A DNA stretch of 64,000 nt from Mesorhizobium huakuii. GTDB taxonomy: Bacteria > Pseudomonadota > Alphaproteobacteria > Rhizobiales > Rhizobiaceae. Both the position numbers and the translations under genes were made by a program. This document shows, piece by piece, positions 43,532 through 55,101 of the stretch (position 1 is its first letter; each line of letters opens with the position of its first letter). The DNA is taken from the NCBI RefSeq assembly GCF_014189455.1, contig NZ_CP050296.1, forward strand, positions 186,001-250,000. Reading direction: 5' to 3'. The notes under the pieces were generated by a model. The model was given only the letters and a program-made list of their open reading frames with translations. It was not told the origin of the DNA and searched no databases.

Positions 43532-46500
43532 TTAGAATTTGATGCCCAGATTGGCTTTGAACCCATTGTCGAAGGCATCCGCCCCGAACTGTCCGGCATA
43601 GGACAGGCCAAGCGTGGCGTTGTGCGCCAGCTGCACGTCGAAGCCGGCTTCGACCAGCATCGTATCCCTGGCGATCGGCACGCCGGCAATGGTGAAGTCG
43701 TCGCCGCCGGCAAAGGCGACGGTCGACAGCGGTGTCACGTCGCCGAAGGCATGACGCCAGCCGAGCATGCCGCGCGCGGTCGCCGCAACGCCGCCAAGGG
43801 TGATGTCGGTCGACGCCCTGACGCCGAGCGTGGTGAAGGTCGCATCTGACGTTGAGCTGCCGCTGGTCAGCGCAGCGGCGCCGCCGCTCTCGGCAAAACC
43901 ATCCGTGTGCAGGTTGACATAAGCGAGATTGGCGAAGGGCTCGAAGGCAAACGGCCCGGCGTCGGTCTTGTAGGCCAGTTCGCCGAAGGCCTGCGCGGTC
44001 GCGGCGTCATAGTCGGCCGACAGACTGTCGGTAAAGCCCTGGAACGCGACGGAGCGCGACGTGGAAATCCGATGCCAAGTGTAGGCTACACCGGTACGGA
44101 AGGCGATGGCGCCCCAATTGGTCCCGCCATAGAGGCCGAGATGATAGTTGTCGCTGTCGCCGGAGGAATGCCTGTCGTCGGCATCGAAGCTGGTGCGGCT
44201 GTAGCCGCCGACCACGCCGATGCGCCAGGCGCCGGCTAGGCCGTCGGCGCCAACCAGCAGGCCGCCGGTCGACCGGTCGAAGGCAGCGGCATTGCCGCCG
44301 CTGTCGGTGCTGCCCCAGGAGCCAAAACCCTGCGACCAGATGGCGAAGCGGTCGGTGTCGGCGACAACGGGCTGAACGCCGTCCTCGCCATAGGCCATGA
44401 CCGGCAGCGAGGCTGTCTTGCCGCTGTCGCCGAAGGCACCGCGCAGGCGCGCCGTCACCGCGTCCTGCAGCAAGTGGCTGTCCTGGAGGAGCATGCCCTT
44501 GGCCGAGGCATGGATTTCACCCGAAAGCTGGTCGAAAGCGGCCTGCGCCGCCGCGTCGCTCGGCAAGGCGAGCACAGCGCTGACCAAGGCGCTGCTGCCC
44601 GCGCTCTCCAGCCCGTCCCCTGTGGCAATCTGGTTCGGCGCCACGCCGGCCGAGCCGAAGGTTTTCGTCTGAGTGACGTCGACATAGACTTGCGTCGCAA
44701 TGGAGTGGGTGCTCAGTCTGGCGAAGGCGGAGACTTGCGGATCGCCTATCAGGGTGAAGGTTCCGCCGACACTGACGGCTTGAAGCACGACGTAGTGGGC
44801 GCCCGCCACCAGGCTGTCCGGCCCAATATTGGTCACGCTCAAGCCGGCGCCCGGGGCTATGCTTGCCGTGCCTACGGCAACGATCAGATCGGCAGCGCCG
44901 GCAGAATTCAGTTCGACCGCATAGGTCGAGCCGGATGCGAAGCTGGCGTCGCCATAGACCGCCAGCGTGCCAATGCCATTCTTGCCGGGCGCCACCGTGC
45001 CGGAAACAGCGAGCGGGCCAACCGAGCCAGTGCCGCCGAGCGTGGCGCCGCTGTCGACTGTAACGGCCGAACCGATCAGAGAACCTGAAACCAGCAAGGT
45101 GCCGGCCTTCACCTCGGTCCCGCCCGACAACGCGTTCGAACCCGACAGCTCGAAGGTTCCCGTCCCGTCCTTGATCAGCCCGTTGGTACCTGTGATGACG
45201 CCCGAAAAGATCGTCGAGCTGTTGTTGCCTCCGGTCGTCAGCTTGCCTGTCCCGGCATTGACCGCTCCGGCGCCGGCCAGCGAACCTATCGCCTGGTCGA
45301 AATTGTTGAGATCGAGTGTTGCACCGCTTTCGATCGTATAGTCGCTGTTGGCGCTGAAAATGTTGGCGGCGAACAGGCCCGCCTTGAGCGTGCCTTGGGC
45401 GACATCGGTGGCCGTGGCATAGTTGTTGTTGCCGGCAAAGCCGTCCACCGTCAGCGTTCCGGCCCCCGTCTTGATGAATGTCCCGCTCGGCGCGCTGTCG
45501 TCTCCCATGCTGGCGGAGGTGCTGACGTCGAAGCCGTTTGTGTCGATGGTGCCGCCGGCGGCACCGAACAGGATCGAGACATTGGCAAGGGTGAGGTTCG
45601 CGCCCGCCTGCAGCGTGCCGCCGTCGAGCGTGATCGGCCCCACACCCAAAGCATAATCGGCCGTGCTCCGGATCGTTCCCTCCTCGATCCGGGCGCCGGA
45701 GCCGAAACTGTTGCTATTGGTGAGCACCAGCGTGCCGGCGCCGGTCTTGACGATCGCGGATGGATCGCTGAGGTCCGAAATCTGGCCGGCATAGGTTCCG
45801 GTTGCTCCGGATCCGACGTTGATCGTCTGGCTGAGATCGATGGTCAGGTCGTTGTTGATCGTGACGCCATTCTGGATATCGATCACCGTTCCGCTGAAGG
45901 CGGAAAGCACGCCGGTTCCCAGCGCATTATTGTTGCCGAGGCTAAGCGTGCCGCCATAGAGGTTGGTGCCGCCGGTGTAGGTGTTTGCGCCATTCAAGGT
46001 AAGCAAGCCATCACCGCTTTTGGTGAGGCCTGCACCTGAGATTGTTCCATCCGCTGTAAAATGAGCCCCGGCAGCAACCGTGAAAACGGTGTCGGACATG
46101 AGATTGAAACTGCCGCCGGCGTCCAGGTCGGGAATGAAATTGTTCGTCTTCACGTTGACCGCGGCCTGCCCAGAGGCCTGGAAATTCAAAACACCGTTTG
46201 AAAACCGGTAACCGCCGGAGGTGCTCGTGGCATTCAAGTTCAGCGTGCCGACCGTATAGGGTCCGCCAGTCAGGAAAACGGTATAGCCGAGCCCTGGTCC
46301 GGCGCATCATGGTTGAAGTTCGCGACCGCATCGGTGCCGTTGGGAACCGTTGCGGGGGTCCAGTTCGCAGCCGTACCCCAATCGCCGCTGTTGTGAGCGA
46401 AATCCTCGGCCGAGGCGCCACCTGACATGATCGGCGTTACAGCGGCCGCAATCAGCCCGGCTATCAGCAGAGCCGGAAGCGACGTGGACGACAGAAGCGA

Positions 46501-46566
46501 GCCCGCAAGCCGCGCATTCACCTCGCCATCGCCGTTGGCACGCGCTGCGCAAACAGAATGTCTCAT
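43532..46566 (-). pseudogene. type V autotransporter with PATR repeats, frameshift near its 5' end
   Basis: About 1010 residues when the frame is repaired. The N-terminus (from ATG 46566) has a long signal peptide (LPALLIAGLIAAAVTPIMSGGASA) and a first strand GDWGTAANWTPATVPNG. The frame then stops near 46272. Family sequence continues in another frame (TVFLTGGPYTVGTLNLNATSTSGGYRF) to the end, so one base is missing near 46291-46296. The passenger holds PATR beta-helix repeats (GAGTLVLTNSNSF, GGTLQAGANLTL, TEVKAGTLLVSGSL). The C-terminal 270 residues are the beta-barrel ending in Phe (NLGIKF). The passenger is exposed at the cell surface and may serve adhesion. If the shift is real, it is broken. 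Confidence 0.8.
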
Positions 46567-47107
46567 CCAAAATCCCCCCGACCAACCATCTATTGGCTGA
46601 ATCGACCCTTGAAGCCCGTGGCGACGCTACGAAAACCGCTGCCGAGAGACAAGCGAATGTAAGCCGTAAAGATTACCGGAACCAAGCAACACAGAGCCCA
46701 GACAAGAAATCAGAGCAAATCCGTTGCGAATTTGCATCAACCAATAGTTGGCCACACCAGCAGCGTGGCGGAATTGGTCCGCCAACACCAACATTGACCG
46801 GAAGGCCCCACCCCTTGCGGCCAAGACAAGAAAACCCGAAACAGATAGCTTCCCATGCGAAGTGACGCACGCTCAAAAAGCAGTCTTTGCTAACTTTTTC
46901 TGGTTACAATTCCCGGGTGCTGGCGGGCGGCGCGGCAATGCCGCGTGGTGTGGGGGCGAACAACGACAACCCAGCCTTCGGGCTGCGGCTGGACCAGCCC
47001 CATTCGGTTGTCAGCCAAGCAGCACTGTAGCAGGTTGCGCCAGCTGGAAATCGATTCCGCTTTCCAGGTCCATAGGCTACGGTCACGCTGATATCAGGAG
47101 GCCCATC
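46567..47107. other. intergenic region, no gene seen
   Basis: 540 bases between the divergent autotransporter and aminopeptidase P genes. Short open frames on both strands have no protein-like features. The part from 46640 to 46900 is clearly less GC-rich than the genes around it and probably contains promoters. A short inverted repeat (TGGCGGA / TCCGCCA at 46767-46785) is present. Confidence 0.4.
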
Positions 47108-48952
47108 ATGTTCCAGACCTTCGATTCTGCGGGCGACCCTGCAGTCGGCAAGCCGCGCGTGGCGCTGCTGCGCCAATGGCTGGCCGCGAATGGCCTCGAT
47201 GGTTTTATCGTTCCGCGCGCGGACGAGCATCAGGGCGAATATGTCGCCGATCGTTCAGCACGGCTGAAATGGCTGACCGGATTCAGCGGCTCGGCCGGTG
47301 TCGCTATCGTGCTGCGTGACCGCGCCTTCATCTTCGTCGACGGGCGCTACACGCTGCAGGTGCGCAGTGAGGTCGATCTCGACATTTTTTCGGTCGAAAG
47401 CCTGGTCGACAACCCGCCCGCCGTCTGGCTCAAGGACAATATCGGCAAGGGTGCGCGGCTGGGCTTCGATCCCTGGCTGCACACGATCAGCGAGGTCAAG
47501 GCGCTGCAGGCCTCGGCCGACAAGACCGGCGCTGTGCTGGTGCCGCTCGAGAAAAACCCGATCGACATCATCTGGAAGGATCAGCCCGCCGCACCTGTGA
47601 CCCCGGTCGAGCTGCACCCGATCGGCTTTGCCGGCGAGCTCGCCAAGGACAAGCTGGCGCGGCTGGCGACGGCGATCGGCAAGGACGGCGCCAGCCATGC
47701 GGTGTTGACCGACCCCTCCTCCATCGCCTGGGCCTTCAACATCCGCGGCGGCGACGTGCCGCATACGCCGCTGGCGCTCGGTTTCGCCATTCTTGCCGCT
47801 GACGGATCGCACCAGCTGTTCATGGACAAGCGCAAATTCTCGCGCCAGGTCGCGGCCTATCTCACCCAGCTCGCCGATCCGCACGAGCCCGGCGAGTTCG
47901 AAGCAGCGATCGCCGCGCTTGCCAAGGGCGGCGCCAAGATCGCGCTCGACCCGGTGCTGGCGGCCGACAGGCTGCGCATGCTGGTCGAGGACAATGGCGG
48001 CACGGTGGTTGCCGCGCCCGACCCGGCCCGCATCCCGCGTGCCACCAAGAACCAGGCCGAGATCAATGGCTCGCGCGCCGCCCATCGCCGTGACGGTGCG
48101 GCGGTGGCCAAGCTCTTGTGCTGGCTGGAGCAGCAAAAACCCGGCTCGCTCGACGAGATCGCGGTCGTCACCAGGCTGGAAGCGAGCCGCCGGCAGACCG
48201 GCGAGGAAACGCAAATGCCGCTGCGCGACGTCTCCTTCGACACCATTTCCGGCGCCGGCCCCAACGGCGCCATCATGCATTACCGCGTGTCGCGCGCCAC
48301 CAGCCGCAAACTGCAGGCGGGCGAACTGTTCCTGCTCGATTCCGGCGCGCAATACCAGGACGGCACCACCGACATCACCCGCACCGTGCCGATCGGCCAG
48401 CCGACCGAGGAGATGCGCGAACGCTTCACGCTGGTGCTGAAAGGCATGATCGGCATTTCGACGCTGCGCTTCCCCGGCGGCACGCGCGGCTCGGAGATCG
48501 ACGCCGTCGCCCGCATGGCGCTGTGGAAGCATGGCTGCGATTTCGCCCACGGCACCGGCCATGGCGTCGGCTCGTACCTGGCCGTGCATGAAGGCCCGCA
48601 GCGCATTGCCCGCACCGGCACCGAAAAGCTGCTCGAGGGCATGATGCTGTCCAACGAGCCCGGCTACTACAAGGAAGGCGCCTACGGCATCCGCATCGAG
48701 AACCTGATCCTGGTGACGCCGGCCGAACAGGTCGAAGGCGGCGACATCGCCATGCACGGCTTCGAGACGCTGACGCTGGCGCCGATCGACATCCGGCTGG
48801 TGCGGACCGACCTTTTGACGCGCGAGGAGCTGCATTGGCTCGACGCCTATCACGCCCGTGTGCTGGCCGAGATCGGACCGATGCTCGATGGCGAAACGCT
48901 GGCCTGGCTGGAAAAGGCGACAGCGCCGCTGCCGCACGACGCTAAGATTTGA
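47108..48952 (+). CDS. aminopeptidase P family protein (Xaa-Pro aminopeptidase)
   Basis: 614 residues, M24B metallopeptidase. Two creatinase-type N-terminal domains (VALLRQWLAANGLDGFIVPRADEHQGEY at the start) precede the pita-bread domain. The metal ligands are visible: Asp in LFLLDSGAQYQDGTTDITRT, His in HGTGHGVGSYLAVHEGP and Glu in LSNEPGYYKEGAYGIRIEN. It removes an N-terminal residue ahead of proline in the cytoplasm. AGGAGG precedes the ATG at 47108 by six bases. A 120-residue in-frame upstream extension is non-coding. Confidence 0.92.
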   Translation: MFQTFDSAGDPAVGKPRVALLRQWLAANGLDGFIVPRADEHQGEYVADRSARLKWLTGFSGSAGVAIVLRDRAFIFVDGRYTLQVRSEVDLDIFSVESLVDNPPAVWLKDNIGKGARLGFDPWLHTISEVKALQASADKTGAVLVPLEKNPIDIIWKDQPAAPVTPVELHPIGFAGELAKDKLARLATAIGKDGASHAVLTDPSSIAWAFNIRGGDVPHTPLALGFAILAADGSHQLFMDKRKFSRQVAAYLTQLADPHEPGEFEAAIAALAKGGAKIALDPVLAADRLRMLVEDNGGTVVAAPDPARIPRATKNQAEINGSRAAHRRDGAAVAKLLCWLEQQKPGSLDEIAVVTRLEASRRQTGEETQMPLRDVSFDTISGAGPNGAIMHYRVSRATSRKLQAGELFLLDSGAQYQDGTTDITRTVPIGQPTEEMRERFTLVLKGMIGISTLRFPGGTRGSEIDAVARMALWKHGCDFAHGTGHGVGSYLAVHEGPQRIARTGTEKLLEGMMLSNEPGYYKEGAYGIRIENLILVTPAEQVEGGDIAMHGFETLTLAPIDIRLVRTDLLTREELHWLDAYHARVLAEIGPMLDGETLAWLEKATAPLPHDAKI

Positions 48953-48963
48953 GCAGTCGCCAT

Positions 48964-49830
48964 TCAGCTTGCGAGGCCCTGCTCCGCAAGCAGTGCCCGC
49001 AAGGCTTGAATGTTGGGAGAACTGGCTCCCTTGCGCCAAAACAACACCGTGAGGGCATTGTCTTCGTCCGGAGGCAGTTTGTGCAGCCGTAACATGCGGC
49101 TCTCGGGAAAGCCCGCGAGCACACATTTCGGTATCAGCGCTATGCCCATGCCAGCCGCCACGCAACCAAGCATGGCAGGGTATGAACCGAGCTCGATGGT
49201 CTGCTCGGCGATGAAGCCCCGGCGCGCGTACCATTCTTCCAGTCGCTTGCGATATACACAGCCATGTTCAAAGGCCATCATGGTTTTGGGCATGTCGCTG
49301 CGGTCCTCGACCGAAACGCGCGATGCCGCAGAGACAATGACCAGTTCCTCGTGAAAGGCAGGCTGCTTCTCGAATTGCGCGTCGGCGATCGGCTCGGCTG
49401 CGAGCGCCGCGTCGAGTTCGCCGGCAAGCATGGCGGTCGCGAGAGCCTGTGGATAGCCGGTGCGCAGCCGGATCTCTACATCTGGGTAGCGTGCGTGGTA
49501 CTCGGCGAGCAGAGATGGAAGCCGCGCCGCTGCGGTGCTCTCCATGGCACCAAGGCGCAGCGCGCCGCGCGGGCGCGGATCAAGCACTGCCGTTCGCGCT
49601 TCCTCGGCGAGCGCCAGCAATCGGTCCGCATAGCCGATCAGCCTCTGGCCGGCAGGCGACACCTGCAGTCGCTTGCCTTCGCGGATAAACAACCGCACGC
49701 CCAGATCTTCTTCAAGTTGCCGGATGCGTGTGGTCACGTTTGACTGCACACGCGACAGTTTCTCCGCCGCCCTGGTGACTCCGCCCTCGCGCACCACCAT
49801 GCGGAAGATGCGCAGATCGGACAAATCCAT
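48964..49830 (-). CDS. LysR family transcriptional regulator
   Basis: 288 residues. The N-terminal winged HTH reads LRIFRMVVREGGVTRAAEKL then VQSNVTTRIRQLEEDLGVRLF; the effector domain starts with GALRLGAMESTAAARLPSLL. An AT-rich gap upstream (49831-49943) holds a T-N11-A site at 49866-49878, fitting self-binding. It is divergent from a small gene and lies near azlCD. The effector is not known; it may control the neighbouring exporter or the small gene. Confidence 0.9.
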   Translation of the reverse strand: MDLSDLRIFRMVVREGGVTRAAEKLSRVQSNVTTRIRQLEEDLGVRLFIREGKRLQVSPAGQRLIGYADRLLALAEEARTAVLDPRPRGALRLGAMESTAAARLPSLLAEYHARYPDVEIRLRTGYPQALATAMLAGELDAALAAEPIADAQFEKQPAFHEELVIVSAASRVSVEDRSDMPKTMMAFEHGCVYRKRLEEWYARRGFIAEQTIELGSYPAMLGCVAAGMGIALIPKCVLAGFPESRMLRLHKLPPDEDNALTVLFWRKGASSPNIQALRALLAEQGLAS

Positions 49831-49865
49831 TCATCTCTCCTGGAGAATAAAAGCATCCCAATTAT

Positions 49866-49878
49866 TCATTTTATATGA
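49866..49878. promoter_or_regulatory. LysR-type T-N11-A box in AT-rich gap
   Basis: TCAT-TTTAT-ATGA, with T at 49866 and A at 49878 (T-N11-A), the usual LysR core. It sits in an unusually AT-rich gap (ATTATTCATTTTATATGATG) between the lysR gene and a divergent small gene. It could control both genes. Confidence 0.55.
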
Positions 49879-49943
49879 TGAAACATATCCCGTAAATCGG
49901 CTGCCGTCGGCGCCAATCAGCACAGCCGACCAGGGAGATGGAG

Positions 49944-50288
49944 ATGTCGCCCGAGCCCCTCGACATCTGGCCGATCGATCTTGACGCGTTGACGCCGAAG
50001 CAGCGTGAGACCCTTTATGCCGACGCCGTGCGTCGCGCCCGTCAGGAGAGATCGGAGGCGATCTGGCTGAGCATCGCGTGGATCGCTTCGATTTTCAGGA
50101 AGCGCGCGCCTGACAGAGAGGCGGCAAAGCGCGTGCGCGGACTCCCTGCCAAAAATCGATCAGCCGACGAACTGTCGAGCGATAATCAGCACCGCCGCGC
50201 CCGCCAGGAACATCGACATCAGCCCGCCGCGCAGCGACACCACGGCCGTGACGACCAGTGCCGCCCATTCGGCGGGTCCGGCATTTAG
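49944..50288 (+). CDS. small hypothetical protein, 3' end overlaps azlD antisense
   Basis: Up to 114 residues. The first 55 look like a genuine small protein: EPLDIWPIDLDALTPKQRE then TLYADAVRRARQERSEAIWL and SIAWIASIFRK. After that the frame is basic, low in structure, and antisense to azlD for 129 bases. AGGGAG lies six bases before the ATG at 49944. Perhaps the gene originally ended sooner and reads into azlD because its stop was lost. The N-terminal half resembles small DUF-type proteins found beside LysR regulators, but no family was recognised. Confidence 0.4.
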   Translation: MSPEPLDIWPIDLDALTPKQRETLYADAVRRARQERSEAIWLSIAWIASIFRKRAPDREAAKRVRGLPAKNRSADELSSDNQHRRARQEHRHQPAAQRHHGRDDQCRPFGGSGI

Positions 50289-50456
50289 CAGTTCCGGCGC
50301 CACCAGCGTCGTCAGCACCGCCGCTGGCACGGCGTTGAGGCCGGCCTCGACGCGTGGATGGATGTTGTCGAAGCGGGAGATGACCAGATGTCCGCCGATG
50401 CGCGTGAGATAGGTGGCGATCGCGCCGGCGATGATGATCCAGAATGTCGTGCTCAT
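50160..50456 (-). CDS. azlD: AzlD family branched-chain amino acid exporter subunit
   Basis: 98 residues with three or four membrane helices (TFWIIIAGAIATYLTRIGGHLVI, LNAVPAAVLTTLVAPELLNAG, WAALVVTAVVSLRGGLMSMFLAGAAVLI). It is the small partner of AzlC; together they export branched-chain amino acids or related compounds. Its start overlaps the azlC stop by four bases (ATGA), which indicates coupling. Confidence 0.88.
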   Translation of the reverse strand: MSTTFWIIIAGAIATYLTRIGGHLVISRFDNIHPRVEAGLNAVPAAVLTTLVAPELLNAGPAEWAALVVTAVVSLRGGLMSMFLAGAAVLIIARQFVG

Positions 50457-51181
50457 GGCCGTTCTCCCACGCCGCTATGATGCGGTGGCAGGATGACGGC
50501 AAGCAGCACGCCGGCAACGGCGCCGATCGAGACGTGCCAGGGCGAGCCGACCGTCTTGTAGGCAATGATCGATGCGCAGGCACTGGCGACCACCACCGGC
50601 AGCCACAGCGGCCGTTTGCGAAAACCCATGACGAGGCCGAGAAAATAGATCGGCAGCAGGAAATCGATACCCAGCGCATGCGTGTCGGGGATCAGCTTGC
50701 CGAACACCGCGCCGAGCGCGCTTTCGATCACCCAGAACACATAGACCGGCAGGCCAAGCCCCAGATACCAGGCGAAGCCGACGGTCTGGCCGGATTGCGC
50801 CCGGGCTTCGGCCACGGCGTATTGCGGATCGGTCAGGATGAAATAGCCGAGCGCTTGGCAGACGACAGGCCAGTGTGCGATGCGCCGGCCGATGCCGGCC
50901 GAGTAGAGCACATGGCGGAAATTGACGGCGAAGATCGACAGCACGATCAGCCACGGCGCGACATGCTGGCCGAAGAGCTGGATACCGACCATCTGGCTGG
51001 CGCCGCCGAACACCAGCGCGCTCATCAGGAAGGCTTCGAGGACCGAGAAGCCATTGTCGACGGCAAGCGCCCCGAACAGCACCGCGAATGGCGCCGAGGC
51101 CACCACGACAGGCATGGAGAGCCGCACGCCGCTCCAGAAATCACCGGCCAAAGAATTTTCGCTCAAGGTCTCAGCAGACAT
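50453..51181 (-). CDS. azlC: AzlC family ABC-type amino acid exporter permease
   Basis: 242 residues, six predicted membrane helices. The conserved FLMSALVFGGASQMVGIQLFG, FAVNFRHVLYSAGIGRRIAHW (NxRHxLYSA motif) and FILTDPQYAVA are family marks. It forms the larger subunit with AzlD in an exporter for branched-chain amino acids or analogues. It is first in the two-gene operon and divergent from the SDR at 51303. Confidence 0.9.
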   Translation of the reverse strand: MSAETLSENSLAGDFWSGVRLSMPVVVASAPFAVLFGALAVDNGFSVLEAFLMSALVFGGASQMVGIQLFGQHVAPWLIVLSIFAVNFRHVLYSAGIGRRIAHWPVVCQALGYFILTDPQYAVAEARAQSGQTVGFAWYLGLGLPVYVFWVIESALGAVFGKLIPDTHALGIDFLLPIYFLGLVMGFRKRPLWLPVVVASACASIIAYKTVGSPWHVSIGAVAGVLLAVILPPHHSGVGERP

Positions 51182-51302
51182 ATCCCGTTCCCAAGTTGCG
51201 CTGATATGTAGGGGCGAGCGGTTGGAAAGTCAGACGAATTCGTTTGAGCCAACAGATCAGCGAAACTGATGTCTTGGGTCGCGCAAGCAAATGAGGTTCC
51301 AG

Positions 51303-52061
51303 ATGATCGTTTATGATTTCACCGGCAGGCACGCGGTCGTCGCCGGCGCTGGCGGCGGCATGGGCGAGGCGATCGCGCTCGCGCTGCTCGAAGCCGGCGC
51401 GTCCGTTACCGCCATTGACGTCAAGCCCGTTCCGGCCTCGCTGTCCAAATTCGGAGACAGGCTCACTTTTGCACAGGGCGACCTCACCGACGCTGCCTTT
51501 GTCGAGCAGGTCGTGAGTGCGGCGGGCCGTGAGCGCGGCGGCATCGACTATCTCGCCAATGTCGCCGGCGTGCTCTGGTTCGGTCGCGACAGGTCGGCAC
51601 TGGAAATGGATCTCGACGTCTGGGACCAGGTCTTCAACATCAATCTGAAATCCTTCGTGCACACCGCGCGCTCGGTCGTTCCTTATATGCGCTCGGGCGG
51701 ACGCGGTGGCGCGATGGTGCACTTCTCGACGATCCAATGGTACCGCGGCGATCCGAAGCCCCAGGACGCCTATCAGGCATCCAAGGCCGGCGTCTGTGCG
51801 CTTTCGAAGTCGCTGGCGATGCAGCTTGCAAGCGAGGGCATCCGTTCGAATGCGATCTGCCCGGGCATGGCGCTCACCCCCTTGCAGGCCCGCTGGGATA
51901 CCGAGGAGAAACGCGCTGCCGTTGCCGACTACACACCGCTAGGCCGGATCGGCACGCCGCAAGACATGGCCAACGCTGCGCTCTTCCTGCTCTCCGACGC
52001 CGCAAGTTACATCACCGGAGTTGAGCTCGCCGTTGATGGTGGACTGTTGATGCGGATGTAG
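51303..52061 (+). CDS. SDR family oxidoreductase
   Basis: 252 residues, classical short-chain dehydrogenase. Cofactor loop AVVAGAGGGMGEAIAL near residue 12, Asp in TAIDVKP that favours NAD, NVAG near residue 88, catalytic YQASKAG near residue 158 and the SDR C-terminus ITGVELAVDGGLLMRM. GAGG precedes the ATG at 51303 by six bases; an ATG at 51291 is four codons earlier. Substrate not visible. Confidence 0.88.
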   Translation: MIVYDFTGRHAVVAGAGGGMGEAIALALLEAGASVTAIDVKPVPASLSKFGDRLTFAQGDLTDAAFVEQVVSAAGRERGGIDYLANVAGVLWFGRDRSALEMDLDVWDQVFNINLKSFVHTARSVVPYMRSGGRGGAMVHFSTIQWYRGDPKPQDAYQASKAGVCALSKSLAMQLASEGIRSNAICPGMALTPLQARWDTEEKRAAVADYTPLGRIGTPQDMANAALFLLSDAASYITGVELAVDGGLLMRM

Positions 52062-52084
52062 CTTGCACTCGACCCCGCGAGTGC

Positions 52085-52767
52085 CTAGTCCAACGCCTTG
52101 CCCTCGATCGCCCTGCCCCAGTCGAGCAGCGGCTTGGCGCGCAAGATGAAATCGACGAGTTCCTCGACCAGCGCCGGGCTGTGGATCGCAGCCGGATCGA
52201 TGGAGTGGCGAACCGCGAAATGCCGGTTGCGGATGGCAGCGACAAGATCCTGGTCGGTGACATGCTCGAAGCCGCGCGGCGTGCGCTTCATGCGATCCTC
52301 TGCATCGAGTTCAAGGCCGTTCTTCTTCAACGCCTTCACCGTGGCGCGAAACCTGTCGGGCCTCGTCTCGATGGCCCTCCGCATCGCCAGCAGCAGCGCG
52401 GCCTCCGGCTGCCACCAGGCGACGCCGGCAAAGCAGCCCTCCAGTCCGATATGAACGTAGAACACGCCCTGCACGGCCTTGCTGCCATCAGGCGACAAGA
52501 TCGCCGAGACATGCCGGTTATATGGCCGTTTGTCCTTGGCGAATCGCACGTCGCGATTGATGCGGAACAGTGACTTCTTGCGGTCGCCACGCAGACCGAG
52601 GCCCGCCACTGCAAAGCGCTGCGTCAGCGTCTCGACGAGATCGCCAAGGGGATCGCGCAATTCCTGTTCGAACAGGTCGCGGTTCTCCAGAAACCACTCC
52701 CGGCTCTGGTGGAAATCCAACGCCTTCAGGAACGGAATGGCTTTTGGGCCGAACCCTTTGAACGCCA

Positions 52768-52768
<1 letters not shown>
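52085..52768 (-). CDS. DUF2461 domain-containing protein, coupled to ligA
   Basis: 227 residues of the DUF2461 (TIGR02453) family: FKGFGPKAIPFLKALDFHQSREWFLENRD at the start, then FRINRDVRFAKDKRPYNRHVSAIL and YVHIGLEGCFAGVAWWQPEAALL. Function unknown. The ATG (52768-52766) shares its A with the ligA TGA stop (52770-52768), so translation is coupled to DNA ligase. Such coupling is suggestive of a role in DNA-related processes but proves nothing. It is the last gene of the long minus-strand block. Confidence 0.86.
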
Positions 52769-55008
<2,240 letters not shown>

Positions 55009-55101
55009 TCAGGATTTTGGGAAAATCATTCCTGAACAGCAGGATGGAGCCATATCCTGACTCGGTCCCATATCCAAAATCGGCCATGACGCCGGATATT
55101 C

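Noticed and set aside
47255..49234. Minus-strand open frame of 659 codons opposite aminopeptidase P
   Set aside because: Shadow of a gene with all catalytic residues on the other strand.
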